In this document: in pieces, positions 1 to 10,909 of the stretch | Layout of the letters: every line of letters begins with the position of its first letter | How positions within the stretch are numbered: the first letter of the stretch is position 1 | Program-made: the position numbers and the translations under genes | Assembly: GCF_019097855.1 (NCBI RefSeq) | Contig: NZ_JAHRGL010000062.1 | Span: forward strand, 62,001-126,000 | Source: Geopseudomonas aromaticivorans | GTDB taxonomy: Bacteria; Pseudomonadota; Gammaproteobacteria; Pseudomonadales; Pseudomonadaceae | DNA: 64,000 nt | Reading direction: 5' to 3' | Notes under the pieces: generated by a model | What the model was told of the DNA's origin: nothing | Seen by the model: only the letters and a program-made list of their open reading frames with translations | The model's database searches: none

Positions 1-507
1 GCACACCGCCTGGAGGTGGAGGGCAACCCGGTGCTGGCGGTGGATACCCCCACGGTGCTGCCGAGCACCGCACAGGAAGCCGAGCAGCTGCTGTGGCCCT
101 GGCAGCTGGCCACCGCCGTGCTCGCTCTGACCACCCTGCTCGGCTTCAGCCTGTGGTGGCGGGCGCGGCGCCTGCCGGCGGTGATCCGCGCCGCGGCCAG
201 CGGCCCCAGCCCGCGCACCCTGTTGGACGACCTGCGCCGCGCCTGCCAGAGCAACGACCCGCACACCACCCGCCAGGCCCTCGACGCCTGGGCCCGCCAG
301 CAACCGGAAACCCTCGCCGACCTGGCCGCGCGCTACGTACCGCTGTCCGATGCCCTCGACGGCCTCAACGGCGCGCTGTACAGCGCCAGCGGCCACTCCT
401 GGCAGGGCGACGAGCTGTGGCAGGCCGTCGGCAGCCTGCCAGTGGCCAACCGCAGCGACAGCACCCCGGCGCCAAGCGGCTCGCTGCCGCCGCTGTATCC
501 GCGCTGA
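1..507 (+). CDS. BatD-type protein, C-terminal part (5' truncated)
   Basis: The reading frame is open from base 1, so the gene begins upstream of the window and only about 168 residues are visible. One transmembrane helix (WPWQLATAVLALTTLLGFSLW) is followed by a basic WRARR stop-transfer and a cytoplasmic helical tail ending LPPLYPR. A single late membrane anchor with this short cytoplasmic tail is how BatD/aerotolerance proteins of pseudomonads end; they belong to MoxR-BatABCD operons. With the extracellular beta-domains outside the window, the family call rests on the tail alone. The downstream genes are unrelated, so this is probably the last gene of its operon. Confidence 0.6.
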   Translation, partial: AHRLEVEGNPVLAVDTPTVLPSTAQEAEQLLWPWQLATAVLALTTLLGFSLWWRARRLPAVIRAAASGPSPRTLLDDLRRACQSNDPHTTRQALDAWARQQPETLADLAARYVPLSDALDGLNGALYSASGHSWQGDELWQAVGSLPVANRSDSTPAPSGSLPPLYPR

Positions 508-906
508 GACGCCCGCTTCGGCAAGCGACTGCAGGCACGAAATTACGTGCCAGGACAGTCGCTGCCGAGATCGCGCGGCGAGTTCAAGGCAGAGCTGAAG
601 TGCGCCTAGGCACGGGGGATGCACGCGCCGAATAACCCGAGGCGTTTAGATCCCGACAAGATCCATCGCTGCAGCGGCCAACTGCTAGCCTCAGCCGTTA
701 CAGGGGGCTAGCCCCTGCCACGCCGAGATCGCCTGGAGCCCCGCCACTCACCCGAGCTTCGTCCAACCTGCTGCCAGTGGAGGTGACGAATGAACACCGC
801 ACGCCTGCTGACGCTGATGAGTTCGCGGGCAGTTGGCACGGCGAGTTAGGCATGGCTGCACGGCGCCCCGGCCTGCATGCCATCTCCAACGACAGGAAGA
901 CTCCCC
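508..906. other. Gene-poor gap between batD and the AHSA1 gene
   Basis: I see no convincing gene here. Two details stand out. A short inverted repeat (GCTAGCC at 684-690, GGCTAGC at 706-712) could form a hairpin. A near-perfect Shine-Dalgarno (GGAGGTGA, 779-786) precedes an ATG at 790 that opens only a 19-codon frame ending TAG at 847-849. Other open frames here look like chance open frames. Confidence 0.5.
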
Positions 907-1353
907 ATGTCGACCCACACCGTCCGACTGCACCGCGTGCTCCGTGCGCCGCCAGAGCGCATCTACCGCGCCTTCCTCGACCCCGACGCCCTGGTCAAGT
1001 GGCTGCCGCCGCACGGCTTCACTGCCAAGGTGCATCAGCTGGATGCCCGGGTCGGCGGAACCTACCGGATGTCATTTACCAACTTCAGCACCGGGACCAT
1101 CACTACCTTCGGCGGCGAATACCTCGAGCTGGTAGCCAACGAACGCATCCGCAACAGCGACCGCTTCGACGATCAGAACCTGCCCGGCACCATGCAGACG
1201 ACGGTCTCCCTGAGGGGCGTGTCCTGCGGGACCGAGCTGACCATTGTGCAGGAGGGTATCCCCGAGGCCATCCCGGTCGAGTCTTGCTACCTCGGCTGGC
1301 AGGAATCGCTCCTGCTGCTGGCGCAGCTGGTCGAGACGGAGATTCCCGACTAG
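907..1353 (+). CDS. SRPBCC / AHSA1 (START-like) domain protein
   Basis: This encodes about 148 residues. The N-terminus runs from V-L-R-A-P-P-E-R-I-Y-R-A-F to D-P-D-A-L-V-K-W-L-P-P, the classic opening of the activator-of-Hsp90-ATPase-like branch of the Bet v1/START fold. An R-V-G-G-T-Y-R-M beta-strand and a C-terminal helix (GWQESLLLLAQLVE) complete the fold. The family makes a hydrophobic cavity; individual members have unknown ligands or act in stress or toxin responses. An ATG at 877 lies in frame, but the ATG at 907 has AGGA about 9 bases upstream and matches the family's length, so I start there. It stands alone in an accessory region; the substrate cannot be inferred. Confidence 0.8.
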   Translation: MSTHTVRLHRVLRAPPERIYRAFLDPDALVKWLPPHGFTAKVHQLDARVGGTYRMSFTNFSTGTITTFGGEYLELVANERIRNSDRFDDQNLPGTMQTTVSLRGVSCGTELTIVQEGIPEAIPVESCYLGWQESLLLLAQLVETEIPD

Positions 1354-2071
1354 AGGCCTGTGCGGCTAGTTGGTTAACTCAAGTTCGGATGGCCGAGGTT
1401 TCCTGCGACGAGCCATGGCAGGGCTATGGCTAGGAGTGGCAACGCAGTATCGGGACCTCGGGCGCAGAAATTGACCAACTGAACTAGCCAAACAGGCCAC
1501 CAGTCGGTACCCGCCCACAACCATCGACATTCTCACCAACCTTGCGGTCGGGGTTATCCACTGCGTCCTGTCCGTGCGAGCGGCAAGAACCGCCAGATTT
1601 ACGTCAAGTAAGGAAGGCATCTTCTGATTTGCAGGCAGCACGTGGCGTATTCCCGTCACCCCTCCTACAGTGTTTAAGAAGAGGAAACCCAGCAGCCTTG
1701 CTGCCGCGCTAGGGACAACGATCCAGGTCAAAGGCCACACAAAGATCCCGTGCTCGCGGATGCGAGCGCTGGCTCAGTTTGTTCGGAAGTTCCAGGCGCT
1801 GTTTGCGTCGTGGGCCATCTACAGAAGTAAGGGCGCGTGTTTGTCTAGAACCTGAACATTGAGGGGCTTAGCCCACTTCGAACTCAATATTTAACAGTTC
1901 CATGCTGATACGGCACGGAAAGATGCACTTTCCGCGCGATACAACACCGCACCCAAAGTACGCGGCTTTTCGCGCATTTCGGTAACGCCACAATCCGGCT
2001 GCCTAACGGCAACCACTTTATCAGCGTTGAGCAATGGACTGCTGCAGTCGACCACAAGTCGAGGCAAGCGC
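1354..2071. other. 718-base stretch without a recognisable gene
   Basis: Frames on both strands are short and their translations show no family motif or sensible composition. The base composition is noticeably less GC-rich than the core regions, especially near 1840-2020. It may be decayed accessory DNA and must hold the promoter of the downstream protease gene, but I could not pick a convincing -35/-10 pair. Confidence 0.4.
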
Positions 2072-4054
2072 ATGGCAATCCATTTCACGGCGAAGAGCAG
2101 CAGGCTGTTGAAAACCAGCTGGTCGACAGACCAGCCCCAGGAAATCCTTGTCCGGATAGAGGCAGGACTTGCTGAGGCGCAGGTTGCGCAGACCATCCGA
2201 GACACTATCGCCAAAACTGATAGCAAAGTCGAGGAGATCATCCACCCAGCTGCAGACTCGCCCGGCAACTCCACACTTGTGCGCCTTTCCTTGCCGGTCT
2301 GGACGAGCGCCGATCGTGCGATCAGCGTGCTCTCGAAAAGCCCAGGCATCGAATCGGCCGAGATCAACGTACGCGTTCACGTCGACTTCGCCAGCAACGA
2401 CACCTACTACAAGTCCGGCTACACATGGGGAGTCTATGGGGATGACACCCCCATCGCCAATCCTTACGGCAGCCAAGCCGGCGAGGCCTGGACCCAGGGG
2501 ATCACCGGGTCAACCAAGGTGGTCACCGGGGTCATCGACACCGGGATCGACTACACCCACCCCGACCTCTACCTGAACGTGTGGATCAACCAGAACGAGA
2601 TTTCCACGGAGCTGCGCTCCGGACTGGTTGATATGGACCAAGATGGGCTGTTCACCTTCTACGACCTCAACGATGCGCAGAACGCCGGCAGCGTCTCCGA
2701 TCTCAATGGAAATGGACGGATAGACGCTGGCGATCTGCTCAACGATCAGCGCTGGGAAAACGGCATCGACGATGGCGGCAACGGTTTCGTCGATGACATC
2801 GTTGGGTGGGACTTCATCAACAACGACAACGACATCCTCGACGACAACGGGCATGGCACCCACGTCAGCGGCACGATTGGCGCCATTGGAGGAAACGCGG
2901 ACGGAGTGGCGGGGGTCAACTGGTGCACCCAGATCATGGGACTGAAGTTCTTGGCCGCAGACGGCTCTGGCTCGCTGAGCGATGCGATCAAGGCGCTCGA
3001 CTACTTCACCGCCGCCGCCAGAGACGCCCAAGCTGGCGAGAACTTCGTGGCTACCAACAACTCCTGGGGTGGTGAAGGTGGCTACTCGCTTTCGCTACAT
3101 GAGGCCATCGTGCGCGCTGCAAGGCACGACATCCTGTTCGTGTCCGCTGCCGGCAATGGGGGAGCGGACATGCTAGGCGACAACAACGACTATTCCCTCC
3201 AATATCCCTCCAACTTCAATACCACCGCCAAAGTGCTGTCCAAGCAGATGGTCGCCAGTTATGACTCGGTGATCTCCGTGGCGGCCCTTACCGACCGCGG
3301 ATCGCTGGCGGACTTCTCCAACTACGGCGCCAACTCGGTTGACCTGGCCGCGCCTGGCGACATGATCCTGTCGACCATGGCAGGTGGCGGCTATGCTTAT
3401 GCGAGCGGAACATCCATGGCCACCCCGTTCGTCACCGGGGCCCTCGCGCTCTATGCGTCCCTCGATCCCACGGCCAACGCGGCGGAGCTGAAGGCCGTTC
3501 TCCTCTCCAGCGCTGTACAGACTGGCTCACTGTCCGGGAAGGCGCTCACAGGCGGCCGGCTGGATATCAGCGAGATGCTCAAGAACGTCCCCTTTCCCGA
3601 TCAATTGCCATCCCTTGCGGTTGGCGAGCAGTTGTTTGGCACCCGGCGCAAAGACGACATCATCGGTGGGGACGGCGATGACTTCATCTCCGGAGTGCCG
3701 GCCAAGGGCGGGTATCGGGGCAACGGTTCTATAGACAAGCTGACCGGCATGAATGGCGCGGATACATTCGCTCTGGGCGACAGTCGCGGCCTCTATTACA
3801 GCAACTCCTCGAACAAGAAACCCGGCCTCAACGACTACGCAGAGATCACGGATTTCTCTCGCGCCGAGGGGGACAAGATCCAGCTCAAGCATGGAACCTA
3901 CTTCCTCGATCCAATTGCCATCAAAGGCACGGAGGATATCGGCCTGTTTGCCGATACGAACCACAACAATGTCCTCGACAAGACCGATGAGCTAATTGCC
4001 ATCGTCGGCAACCTCCACACAACGATTTCGAGCGACGACTTCCTCTTTGTCTGA
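2072..4054 (+). CDS. Secreted subtilisin-like serine protease (S8) with EF-hand-like loops and RTX-type C-terminus
   Basis: This encodes about 660 residues. Residues ~25-115 resemble an I9-like propeptide. The catalytic triad is visible: Asp156 (V-I-D-T-G-I-D), His261 (N-G-H-G-T-H-V-S-G) and Ser448 (G-T-S-M-A-T-P). The Asp-to-His interval is about 105 residues, far longer than in minimal subtilisins. The extra segment holds two EF-hand/dockerin-like calcium loops (D187-D198, D210-D221). The C-terminus has an RTX-like run (G-G-D-G-D-D-F-I-S-G, 532-541), an I-T-D-F...G-D-K-I-Q-L segment, a third calcium-like loop at 628-636, and ends D-D-F-L-F-V. No Sec signal peptide is visible. RTX repeats plus an acidic-hydrophobic tail fit type I secretion, but no T1SS genes are in the window. 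The frame extends to a TTG at 2027; I prefer the ATG at 2072, preceded by GAGG. The C-terminal style recalls cyanobacterial secreted proteins, suggesting acquisition by transfer (inference). Confidence 0.85.
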   Translation: MAIHFTAKSSRLLKTSWSTDQPQEILVRIEAGLAEAQVAQTIRDTIAKTDSKVEEIIHPAADSPGNSTLVRLSLPVWTSADRAISVLSKSPGIESAEINVRVHVDFASNDTYYKSGYTWGVYGDDTPIANPYGSQAGEAWTQGITGSTKVVTGVIDTGIDYTHPDLYLNVWINQNEISTELRSGLVDMDQDGLFTFYDLNDAQNAGSVSDLNGNGRIDAGDLLNDQRWENGIDDGGNGFVDDIVGWDFINNDNDILDDNGHGTHVSGTIGAIGGNADGVAGVNWCTQIMGLKFLAADGSGSLSDAIKALDYFTAAARDAQAGENFVATNNSWGGEGGYSLSLHEAIVRAARHDILFVSAAGNGGADMLGDNNDYSLQYPSNFNTTAKVLSKQMVASYDSVISVAALTDRGSLADFSNYGANSVDLAAPGDMILSTMAGGGYAYASGTSMATPFVTGALALYASLDPTANAAELKAVLLSSAVQTGSLSGKALTGGRLDISEMLKNVPFPDQLPSLAVGEQLFGTRRKDDIIGGDGDDFISGVPAKGGYRGNGSIDKLTGMNGADTFALGDSRGLYYSNSSNKKPGLNDYAEITDFSRAEGDKIQLKHGTYFLDPIAIKGTEDIGLFADTNHNNVLDKTDELIAIVGNLHTTISSDDFLFV

Positions 4055-4354
4055 CCAAGAAGGATGCTTGCTCAGGCGGGGCAAGGCTGACCTGGCTTGA
4101 GCTTTCGGGTTGGAGTATCCAGGAGTTCGTCACCGTTGCTCTTCACTTTGTAGCGAATCCGCTGGATCAGTTGCGCCGGGGCTGTGTCGAGCCCCTCGGT
4201 TGGGACCGGCTTTCTGCTGGACATTCTTGCCTGGGTCTTCGACCGCGCCCTTCGTACCCGGTCATGTGATTGACCGTGAGATCCGCCATCTCGATCAGGG
4301 CGTTTTCTCTGGCCAGCCGGGCGCTGAGCTGGTGCTGGTGCTGGTGCCGGTGTT
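4055..4354. other. 300-base gap between the protease and livF
   Basis: No supported gene. Near 4329-4350 there is a short run of CTGGTG-type repeats. Short frames exist on both strands, but none shows family features, so this reads as accessory remnant sequence. I see no strong terminator for either convergent neighbour. Confidence 0.4.
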
Positions 4355-5074
4355 TTAGCTGCTGCCGCCCAGATAGGCGCTCCTAACCTCCGGGTTGTCC
4401 AGCAGTTCCGCGCCCGTGCCGCTCAGGCGGATCTCGCCGTTGACCAGCACGTAGCCGCGGTCGGAGAGTTTGAGGGCATGGCGGGCGTTCTGCTCGACCA
4501 GGAAGATCGTCATCCCGCTGGCCGCCAGTTCGCGCAGGATCTGGAAGATCTGCTTGACCACGATGGGCGCCAGTCCCAGCGACGGTTCGTCGAGCAGCAG
4601 CAGCTGCGGGCGGCTCATCAACGCGCGGGCGATGGCGAGCATCTGCTGCTCGCCGCCGGAGAGGGTCATCGCGCGCTGGTTGCGCCGCTCCAGCAGGCGC
4701 GGGAACAGCTCGAACATGCGCCGCAGGTCCTCGTCGGCGTGCCGATCACCAATGGCGATGGTGCCCATCAGCAGGTTCTCTTCCACGCTCATGTCGGGGA
4801 ACACCCGCCGCCCCTCCGGCACCTGCGCCACGCCGCTGGCGGCGACGTGGTGGGCCGACTTGCGGGTGATATCCTCGCCGCGGTAGAGGATCTGCCCGCC
4901 ACTGGCGCGCGGCTGACCGAAGATCGACATCAGCAAGCTCGACTTGCCCGCGCCGTTGGCACCGATCAGGCACACCGTCTCGCCCTCCTCCACCTGCAGG
5001 CTGACCCCGCGCAGGGCCTGGATCGCCCCGTAGCACAGGTCGACGGCGCGCAACTCCAGCAGCGGCACGCTCAT
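4355..5074 (-). CDS. livF: Branched-chain amino-acid-type ABC transporter, ATP-binding protein LivF
   Basis: This is one of the two cytoplasmic ATPases that energise a HAAT-family importer for branched-chain or related amino acids (239 residues). Walker A is G-A-N-G-A-G-K-S-S (38-46), the ABC signature is L-S-G-G-E-Q-Q, Walker B is L-L-L-L-D-E-P, and the H-loop region is F-L-V-E-Q-N. The V-P-E-G-R-R-V-F-P motif is typical of LivF rather than LivG. It is the last gene of livKHMGF. Its ATG overlaps the livG stop by four bases, so the two are translationally coupled. Confidence 0.95.
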   Translation of the reverse strand: MSVPLLELRAVDLCYGAIQALRGVSLQVEEGETVCLIGANGAGKSSLLMSIFGQPRASGGQILYRGEDITRKSAHHVAASGVAQVPEGRRVFPDMSVEENLLMGTIAIGDRHADEDLRRMFELFPRLLERRNQRAMTLSGGEQQMLAIARALMSRPQLLLLDEPSLGLAPIVVKQIFQILRELAASGMTIFLVEQNARHALKLSDRGYVLVNGEIRLSGTGAELLDNPEVRSAYLGGSS

Positions 5075-5939
5075 GCCAGCTCCTCCTCGTCGACGCCGAG
5101 GTAGGCGGCAATCACCTTGGGATCGTGGCGGATCGCCGCCGGAGCGCCCGCGGCGATCACCTCGCCGTGGTCGAGCACCACGATATGGTCGGAAATGCCC
5201 ATCACCATGCCCATGTCGTGCTCGATCAGCAGCACGCTGAGGTCGTGCGTCTCGCGCAGGGTACGAACGATGGCGCCGAGCGCGGCGGTCTCGGCCGGGT
5301 TGAGGCCGGCGGCCGGCTCGTCCAAACACAGCAGCTGCGGGCGGGTGCACATGGCGCGGGCGATCTCCAGGCGGCGTTGCTGGCCGTAGGACAGCTCGCC
5401 GGCCAGGCGGTTGGCGCAGTCGACCAGATCCACCACTTCCAGCCAGTAGAAGGCGTGGGCCAGCGCCTGCTCCTCGGCGCGACGAAAGCCGGGGGTGTTG
5501 AACACCCCGGCCAGCAGGCTGCGGTTCAGCCACAGGTGCTGGGCCACCAGCAGGTTCTCCAGCACCGACATCTCGCGGAACAGGCGGATGTTCTGGAAGG
5601 TGCGCGCCAGCCCCGCGCGGTTGACCCGGTGGGTGCCGCCGAACAGCTTGTACCAGAGGCGGCGAGCGAACTGCCGCGGCCTGACGAAGTCGCTCGGCTG
5701 GAACGGCTCGCCGAGCTCCTGCAGCACGTCGGTCGTCTTGCCGCGGGTATCCAGACGGATGCTGCCGCCGCTGGCGCGGTAGAAGCCGGTCAGACAGTTG
5801 AACAGCGTGGTCTTGCCGGCACCGTTGGGGCCGATCAGCGCGGTGATCGAGCCGCGGCGCACGCCCAGGCTGACGTCGTGCAGCGCGCGGATGCCGCCGA
5901 ACTGCATGGCTAGGTGCTCGACGCGCAGGATCTCGTCGC

Positions 5940-5943
<4 letters not shown>
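5071..5943 (-). CDS. livG: Branched-chain amino-acid-type ABC transporter, ATP-binding protein LivG
   Basis: This is the second ATPase of the importer (290 residues), expected to pair with LivF under the LivH-LivM membrane pair. Walker A is G-P-N-G-A-G-K-T-T (38-46), the signature is L-S-Y-G-Q-Q-R-R, Walker B is L-L-C-L-D-E-P-A-A-G-L-N, and the switch is L-L-I-E-H-D-M. An insert near residues 65-105 (R-G-K-T-T-D-V-L-Q-E to the F-G-G-T-H segment) makes it longer than many LivG proteins. The start overlaps the livM stop by four bases. Confidence 0.95.
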
Positions 5944-7217
<1,274 letters not shown>

Positions 7218-7219
7218 GC

Positions 7220-8134
<915 letters not shown>

Positions 8135-8160
8135 GCGTCGAACTCCGCGAGAGAGCACAG

Positions 8161-8243
8161 CGTAGGGTGGAAAACGACCGCAGGTCTTTTCCACCTTGCG
8201 GCGATTACGGTGGAAAACCGCTGCGCGGGTTTTCCACCCTACG
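8161..8243. repeat. Bipartite palindromic element, copy 1 (GTAGGGTGG...CCACCCTAC)
   Basis: Two hairpins sit side by side: GGTGGAAAAC...GTCTTTTCCACC, then GGTGGAAAACC...GGTTTTCCACC. The whole is bounded by GTAGGGTG at the left and CACCCTAC at the right. It lies between livK and livH inside the transporter operon. Two copies with the same architecture but different arm sequence lie at 42083-42142 and 43176-43241. No target-site duplication is visible. Confidence 0.85.
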
Positions 8244-8277
8244 AACCGGAGCCAGCAAACCTTGGCTCAGCCGCGCC

Positions 8278-9402
8278 TCACGGCAACTGGTGATACTTGC
8301 CCTGATCGTCCCACTGGTAGAGCACGTAGTCACTGACCTTGAGGTCGCCCTTGCGATCCCACGCCTTGCTGCCCATCACGGTCGGCACCGAATGGCTCTT
8401 CAGCCAGGCGCTGGCCTCCTCCGAGTCGCTCGAGCCGACGCCCTTGAAAGCCGCCGCCATGGTCTGCAGCGCGGCATAGGCGTACAGGGTGTAACCCTCC
8501 GGCTCGTAGCCGCCGGCGCGCAGTTTCTCGACTACTGCCTGGCCCTCGGGGATCTTGCGCGGGTCGGCGCCGAAGGTCATGTAGGCGCCCTTGACGTACT
8601 GCGGGCCGCCGGCGGTGGTGACCAGCTCGTCGGTGACGATGCCGTCGCCGGAAACGAACTGGGCGCTCAGGCCCTGCTCGCGCATCTGCCGCAGCAGCGG
8701 GCCGGCCTCCGGGTGCAGGCCGCCGAAGTAGACCACGTCGACGTTGGCGCCACGCAGCTTGGTGACCAGCGCGTTGAAGTCCTTCTCGCCGCGGGTCAGC
8801 CCCTCGTAGAGCACCTCGGTGACGCCGCGCTTGTTGAGCTGCGCCTTGGCGGCATTGGCGATGCCCTGACCGTAGGTGTCCTTGTCGTGGATGATCGCCA
8901 CCCGCGCGCCCTTCAGGGTATCGACGATGAAGTCGGCGGCGACCTGGCCCTGCTGGTCGTCGCGGCCGCACATGCGGAACACCACGTTGAGGCGCCGGTC
9001 GGTGACCACCGGGTTGGTCGAGCCGGGGGTGATCATGAGCACGGCCGCCTCGTCGTATACCGCGGAGGCTGGGATGGTGGACGAGGAGCAGAAATGGCCG
9101 ATCACCCCGGCCACCTTGTCCTGATCGACCAGGCGGTTGGCCACCGCCACCGCCTGCTTCGGCTCGCAGGCGTCGTCGCCCTTGACCAGCTTGATCGGCT
9201 CGCCGTTGATGCCGCCGGCGGCGTTGATGTCGGCCGCCGCCTGGCTCGCCCCGCGCCAGTACTGCTCGCCGATCGCCGCGCTGGGGCCGGTGTGCGGCCC
9301 GGCCACGCCGATCAGTATTTCGGCCTGAACCACGGAAGACAGGCCCAGCGCGGCGGACACTGCGAGGGCGAGAAGGCCTTTTCCTGCAATCTTCTGCGAC
9401 AT
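8278..9402 (-). CDS. livK: Periplasmic branched-chain amino-acid-type binding protein LivK
   Basis: This periplasmic ligand-binding lipid-free receptor (374 residues) feeds LivHMGF. A Sec signal peptide (K-I-A-G-K-G-L-L-A-L-A-V-S-A, cleavage near V-Q-A) precedes the Peripla_BP fold. Binding-protein motifs include G-D-D-A-C-E-P-K-Q-A-V-A-V-A-N and C-S-S-S-T-I-P-A. The start at 9402 is set by AGGAG about 7 bases upstream; an in-frame extension to 9588 has no support. It diverges from classic BraC/LivK in the pocket region, so the exact amino acid is uncertain. Confidence 0.92.
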   Translation of the reverse strand: MSQKIAGKGLLALAVSAALGLSSVVQAEILIGVAGPHTGPSAAIGEQYWRGASQAAADINAAGGINGEPIKLVKGDDACEPKQAVAVANRLVDQDKVAGVIGHFCSSSTIPASAVYDEAAVLMITPGSTNPVVTDRRLNVVFRMCGRDDQQGQVAADFIVDTLKGARVAIIHDKDTYGQGIANAAKAQLNKRGVTEVLYEGLTRGEKDFNALVTKLRGANVDVVYFGGLHPEAGPLLRQMREQGLSAQFVSGDGIVTDELVTTAGGPQYVKGAYMTFGADPRKIPEGQAVVEKLRAGGYEPEGYTLYAYAALQTMAAAFKGVGSSDSEEASAWLKSHSVPTVMGSKAWDRKGDLKVSDYVLYQWDDQGKYHQLP

Positions 9403-9615
9403 GGAGGTGCTCCTGGAGATGGGGATGGTCGCTCCCGGCGAGCGACGGGCGTCCGGCAAGGTATGCGCCATGCCGTCCTTCTGCGCAATCGGCATAACGC
9501 ACTCCACCTCATATCTTTTTAGCCTATGGCGAGGCAGGTCGCCGCTGCCATGAGACGATTTCGCCAAGCTGTCACCATCGCGGAGCACGTACGCTTCCCG
9601 TCAGATCGCGACGGC

Positions 9616-10839
9616 TCAATCCTTGCCTGGCACCCCCAGAGCGACCGCCGGGCCCTTGCGCGGCAGCCAGCCCGACTTGTGCAGGACCAGGTAGGCCAGC
9701 GAGCCGAGCACCACGCCCCAGAATGCCGAGCCCAGGCCGAAGAAGCTCATGCCCGAGGCGGTGGCCAGGAAGGTGATCATCGACGCCTCGCGGTGCTCAG
9801 CCTCGTGTACCGCACCCATCACGTTGCTGGTGATCGCGCCGATCAGCGCCAGCCCGGCCAGTACGGCGACGAAGGCCTTGGGCATGGAGGTGAACAACAG
9901 GATGATGGTGCCGGCGAAGCAGCCGCCCAGCAGGTAGAACACGCCGTTGGCGATCCCCGCGACATAGCGCTTGTCGGGGTTGTCGTGGGCATCCTTGCCG
10001 GTGCACAGGGCCGCGGTGATCGCGGCGATGACGATGGTGATGCCGCCGAAGCAGGCGACTGCCAGCGAGGCCAGGCCGGTGACGGCGATCAGCGGCTTGG
10101 CCGGGGTGTGGTAGCCGGAGCTGCGCAGGATCGCCATGCCGGGCAGGAACTGCCCGGTCAGGCTGACCAGCACCAGCGGGATGGCCAGGCTCAGGGTGGC
10201 GCTCCAGGTCCACTCCGGCGCGATGAACACCGGCAGCGCCAGGCTCAGCTCGATGCCCTGCAGGTTGCTGCCTTCCAGGCCGACGGCCAGGGCCACGCCG
10301 ACGATCAGCAGCAGCACCAGGCAATAGCGGGGAAACAGGCGTTTGAGCACCAGGTAGGCGCCGATCATGCCGAGCGCCAGGGCCGGCGTGCTCTCCACCG
10401 CCTTGAACGCGCCCACGCCGAACTGGAACAGGATGCCGGCCATCATCGCGCAGGCGATGCCCTTGGGGATGGCCTGCACGATCTTGTCGAAGTAGCCGGT
10501 CACGCCGATCAGGAAAATGATCACGGCCGCGGTGATATAGGCGCCCACCGCCTGATTGAGGCTGAGCTCGGGGAACAGGGTGACCAGCAGCGCCGTGCCG
10601 GGCGCCGACCAAGCGGTCACCACCGGCACCTTGAGCCACCAACTGAGCAGGATGCCGGACAGCGCCGCGCCGACCGAGATGGCCCAGACCCAGGAGGTCA
10701 TCATCGCCGTGGAGACCTCGGCGCTCTGCGCGGCCTGGAAGAAGATGATCAACGGCCCTGAATAGGAGATCAGCACGGCGAGAAAGCCGGCCGTGACTGC
10801 CGAAATCGAAAAATCCTGCTGGATCGTGCTGCGCTTCAT
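9616..10839 (-). CDS. benE: BenE-family benzoate/H+ symporter
   Basis: This inner-membrane carrier (407 residues) has about 11-12 hydrophobic helices. Family signatures are T-A-W-S-A-P-G-T-A-L-L near residue 75 and I-P-K-G-I-A-C-A-M-M-A-G-I-L-F. BenE proteins import benzoate with protons; some relatives carry other aromatic acids, and no benABCD catabolic genes occur here, so the substrate is inferred from family only. The start M-K-R-S-T-I-Q-Q is chosen over an upstream in-frame ATG lying in the intergenic region. It is divergent from a LysR gene 134 bases away, its likely regulator. Confidence 0.88.
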   Translation of the reverse strand: MKRSTIQQDFSISAVTAGFLAVLISYSGPLIIFFQAAQSAEVSTAMMTSWVWAISVGAALSGILLSWWLKVPVVTAWSAPGTALLVTLFPELSLNQAVGAYITAAVIIFLIGVTGYFDKIVQAIPKGIACAMMAGILFQFGVGAFKAVESTPALALGMIGAYLVLKRLFPRYCLVLLLIVGVALAVGLEGSNLQGIELSLALPVFIAPEWTWSATLSLAIPLVLVSLTGQFLPGMAILRSSGYHTPAKPLIAVTGLASLAVACFGGITIVIAAITAALCTGKDAHDNPDKRYVAGIANGVFYLLGGCFAGTIILLFTSMPKAFVAVLAGLALIGAITSNVMGAVHEAEHREASMITFLATASGMSFFGLGSAFWGVVLGSLAYLVLHKSGWLPRKGPAVALGVPGKD

Positions 10840-10909
10840 TCTGGGTGCTCCCGCCAAGCCTGCCGGCCGGCGCATGGGGCCGGCGATGCTGCAACCTTAT
10901 TGTCAGCCA

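Noticed and set aside
1366-1740. A 124-codon minus-strand frame in the accessory gap
   Set aside because: No start context, no family-like motif, and position in an apparently decayed stretch.
4470-5913. Long plus-strand open frames opposite livF and livG
   Set aside because: They are GC-rich antisense shadows with skewed composition and no motifs; the minus-strand ATPase genes have full domain structures.
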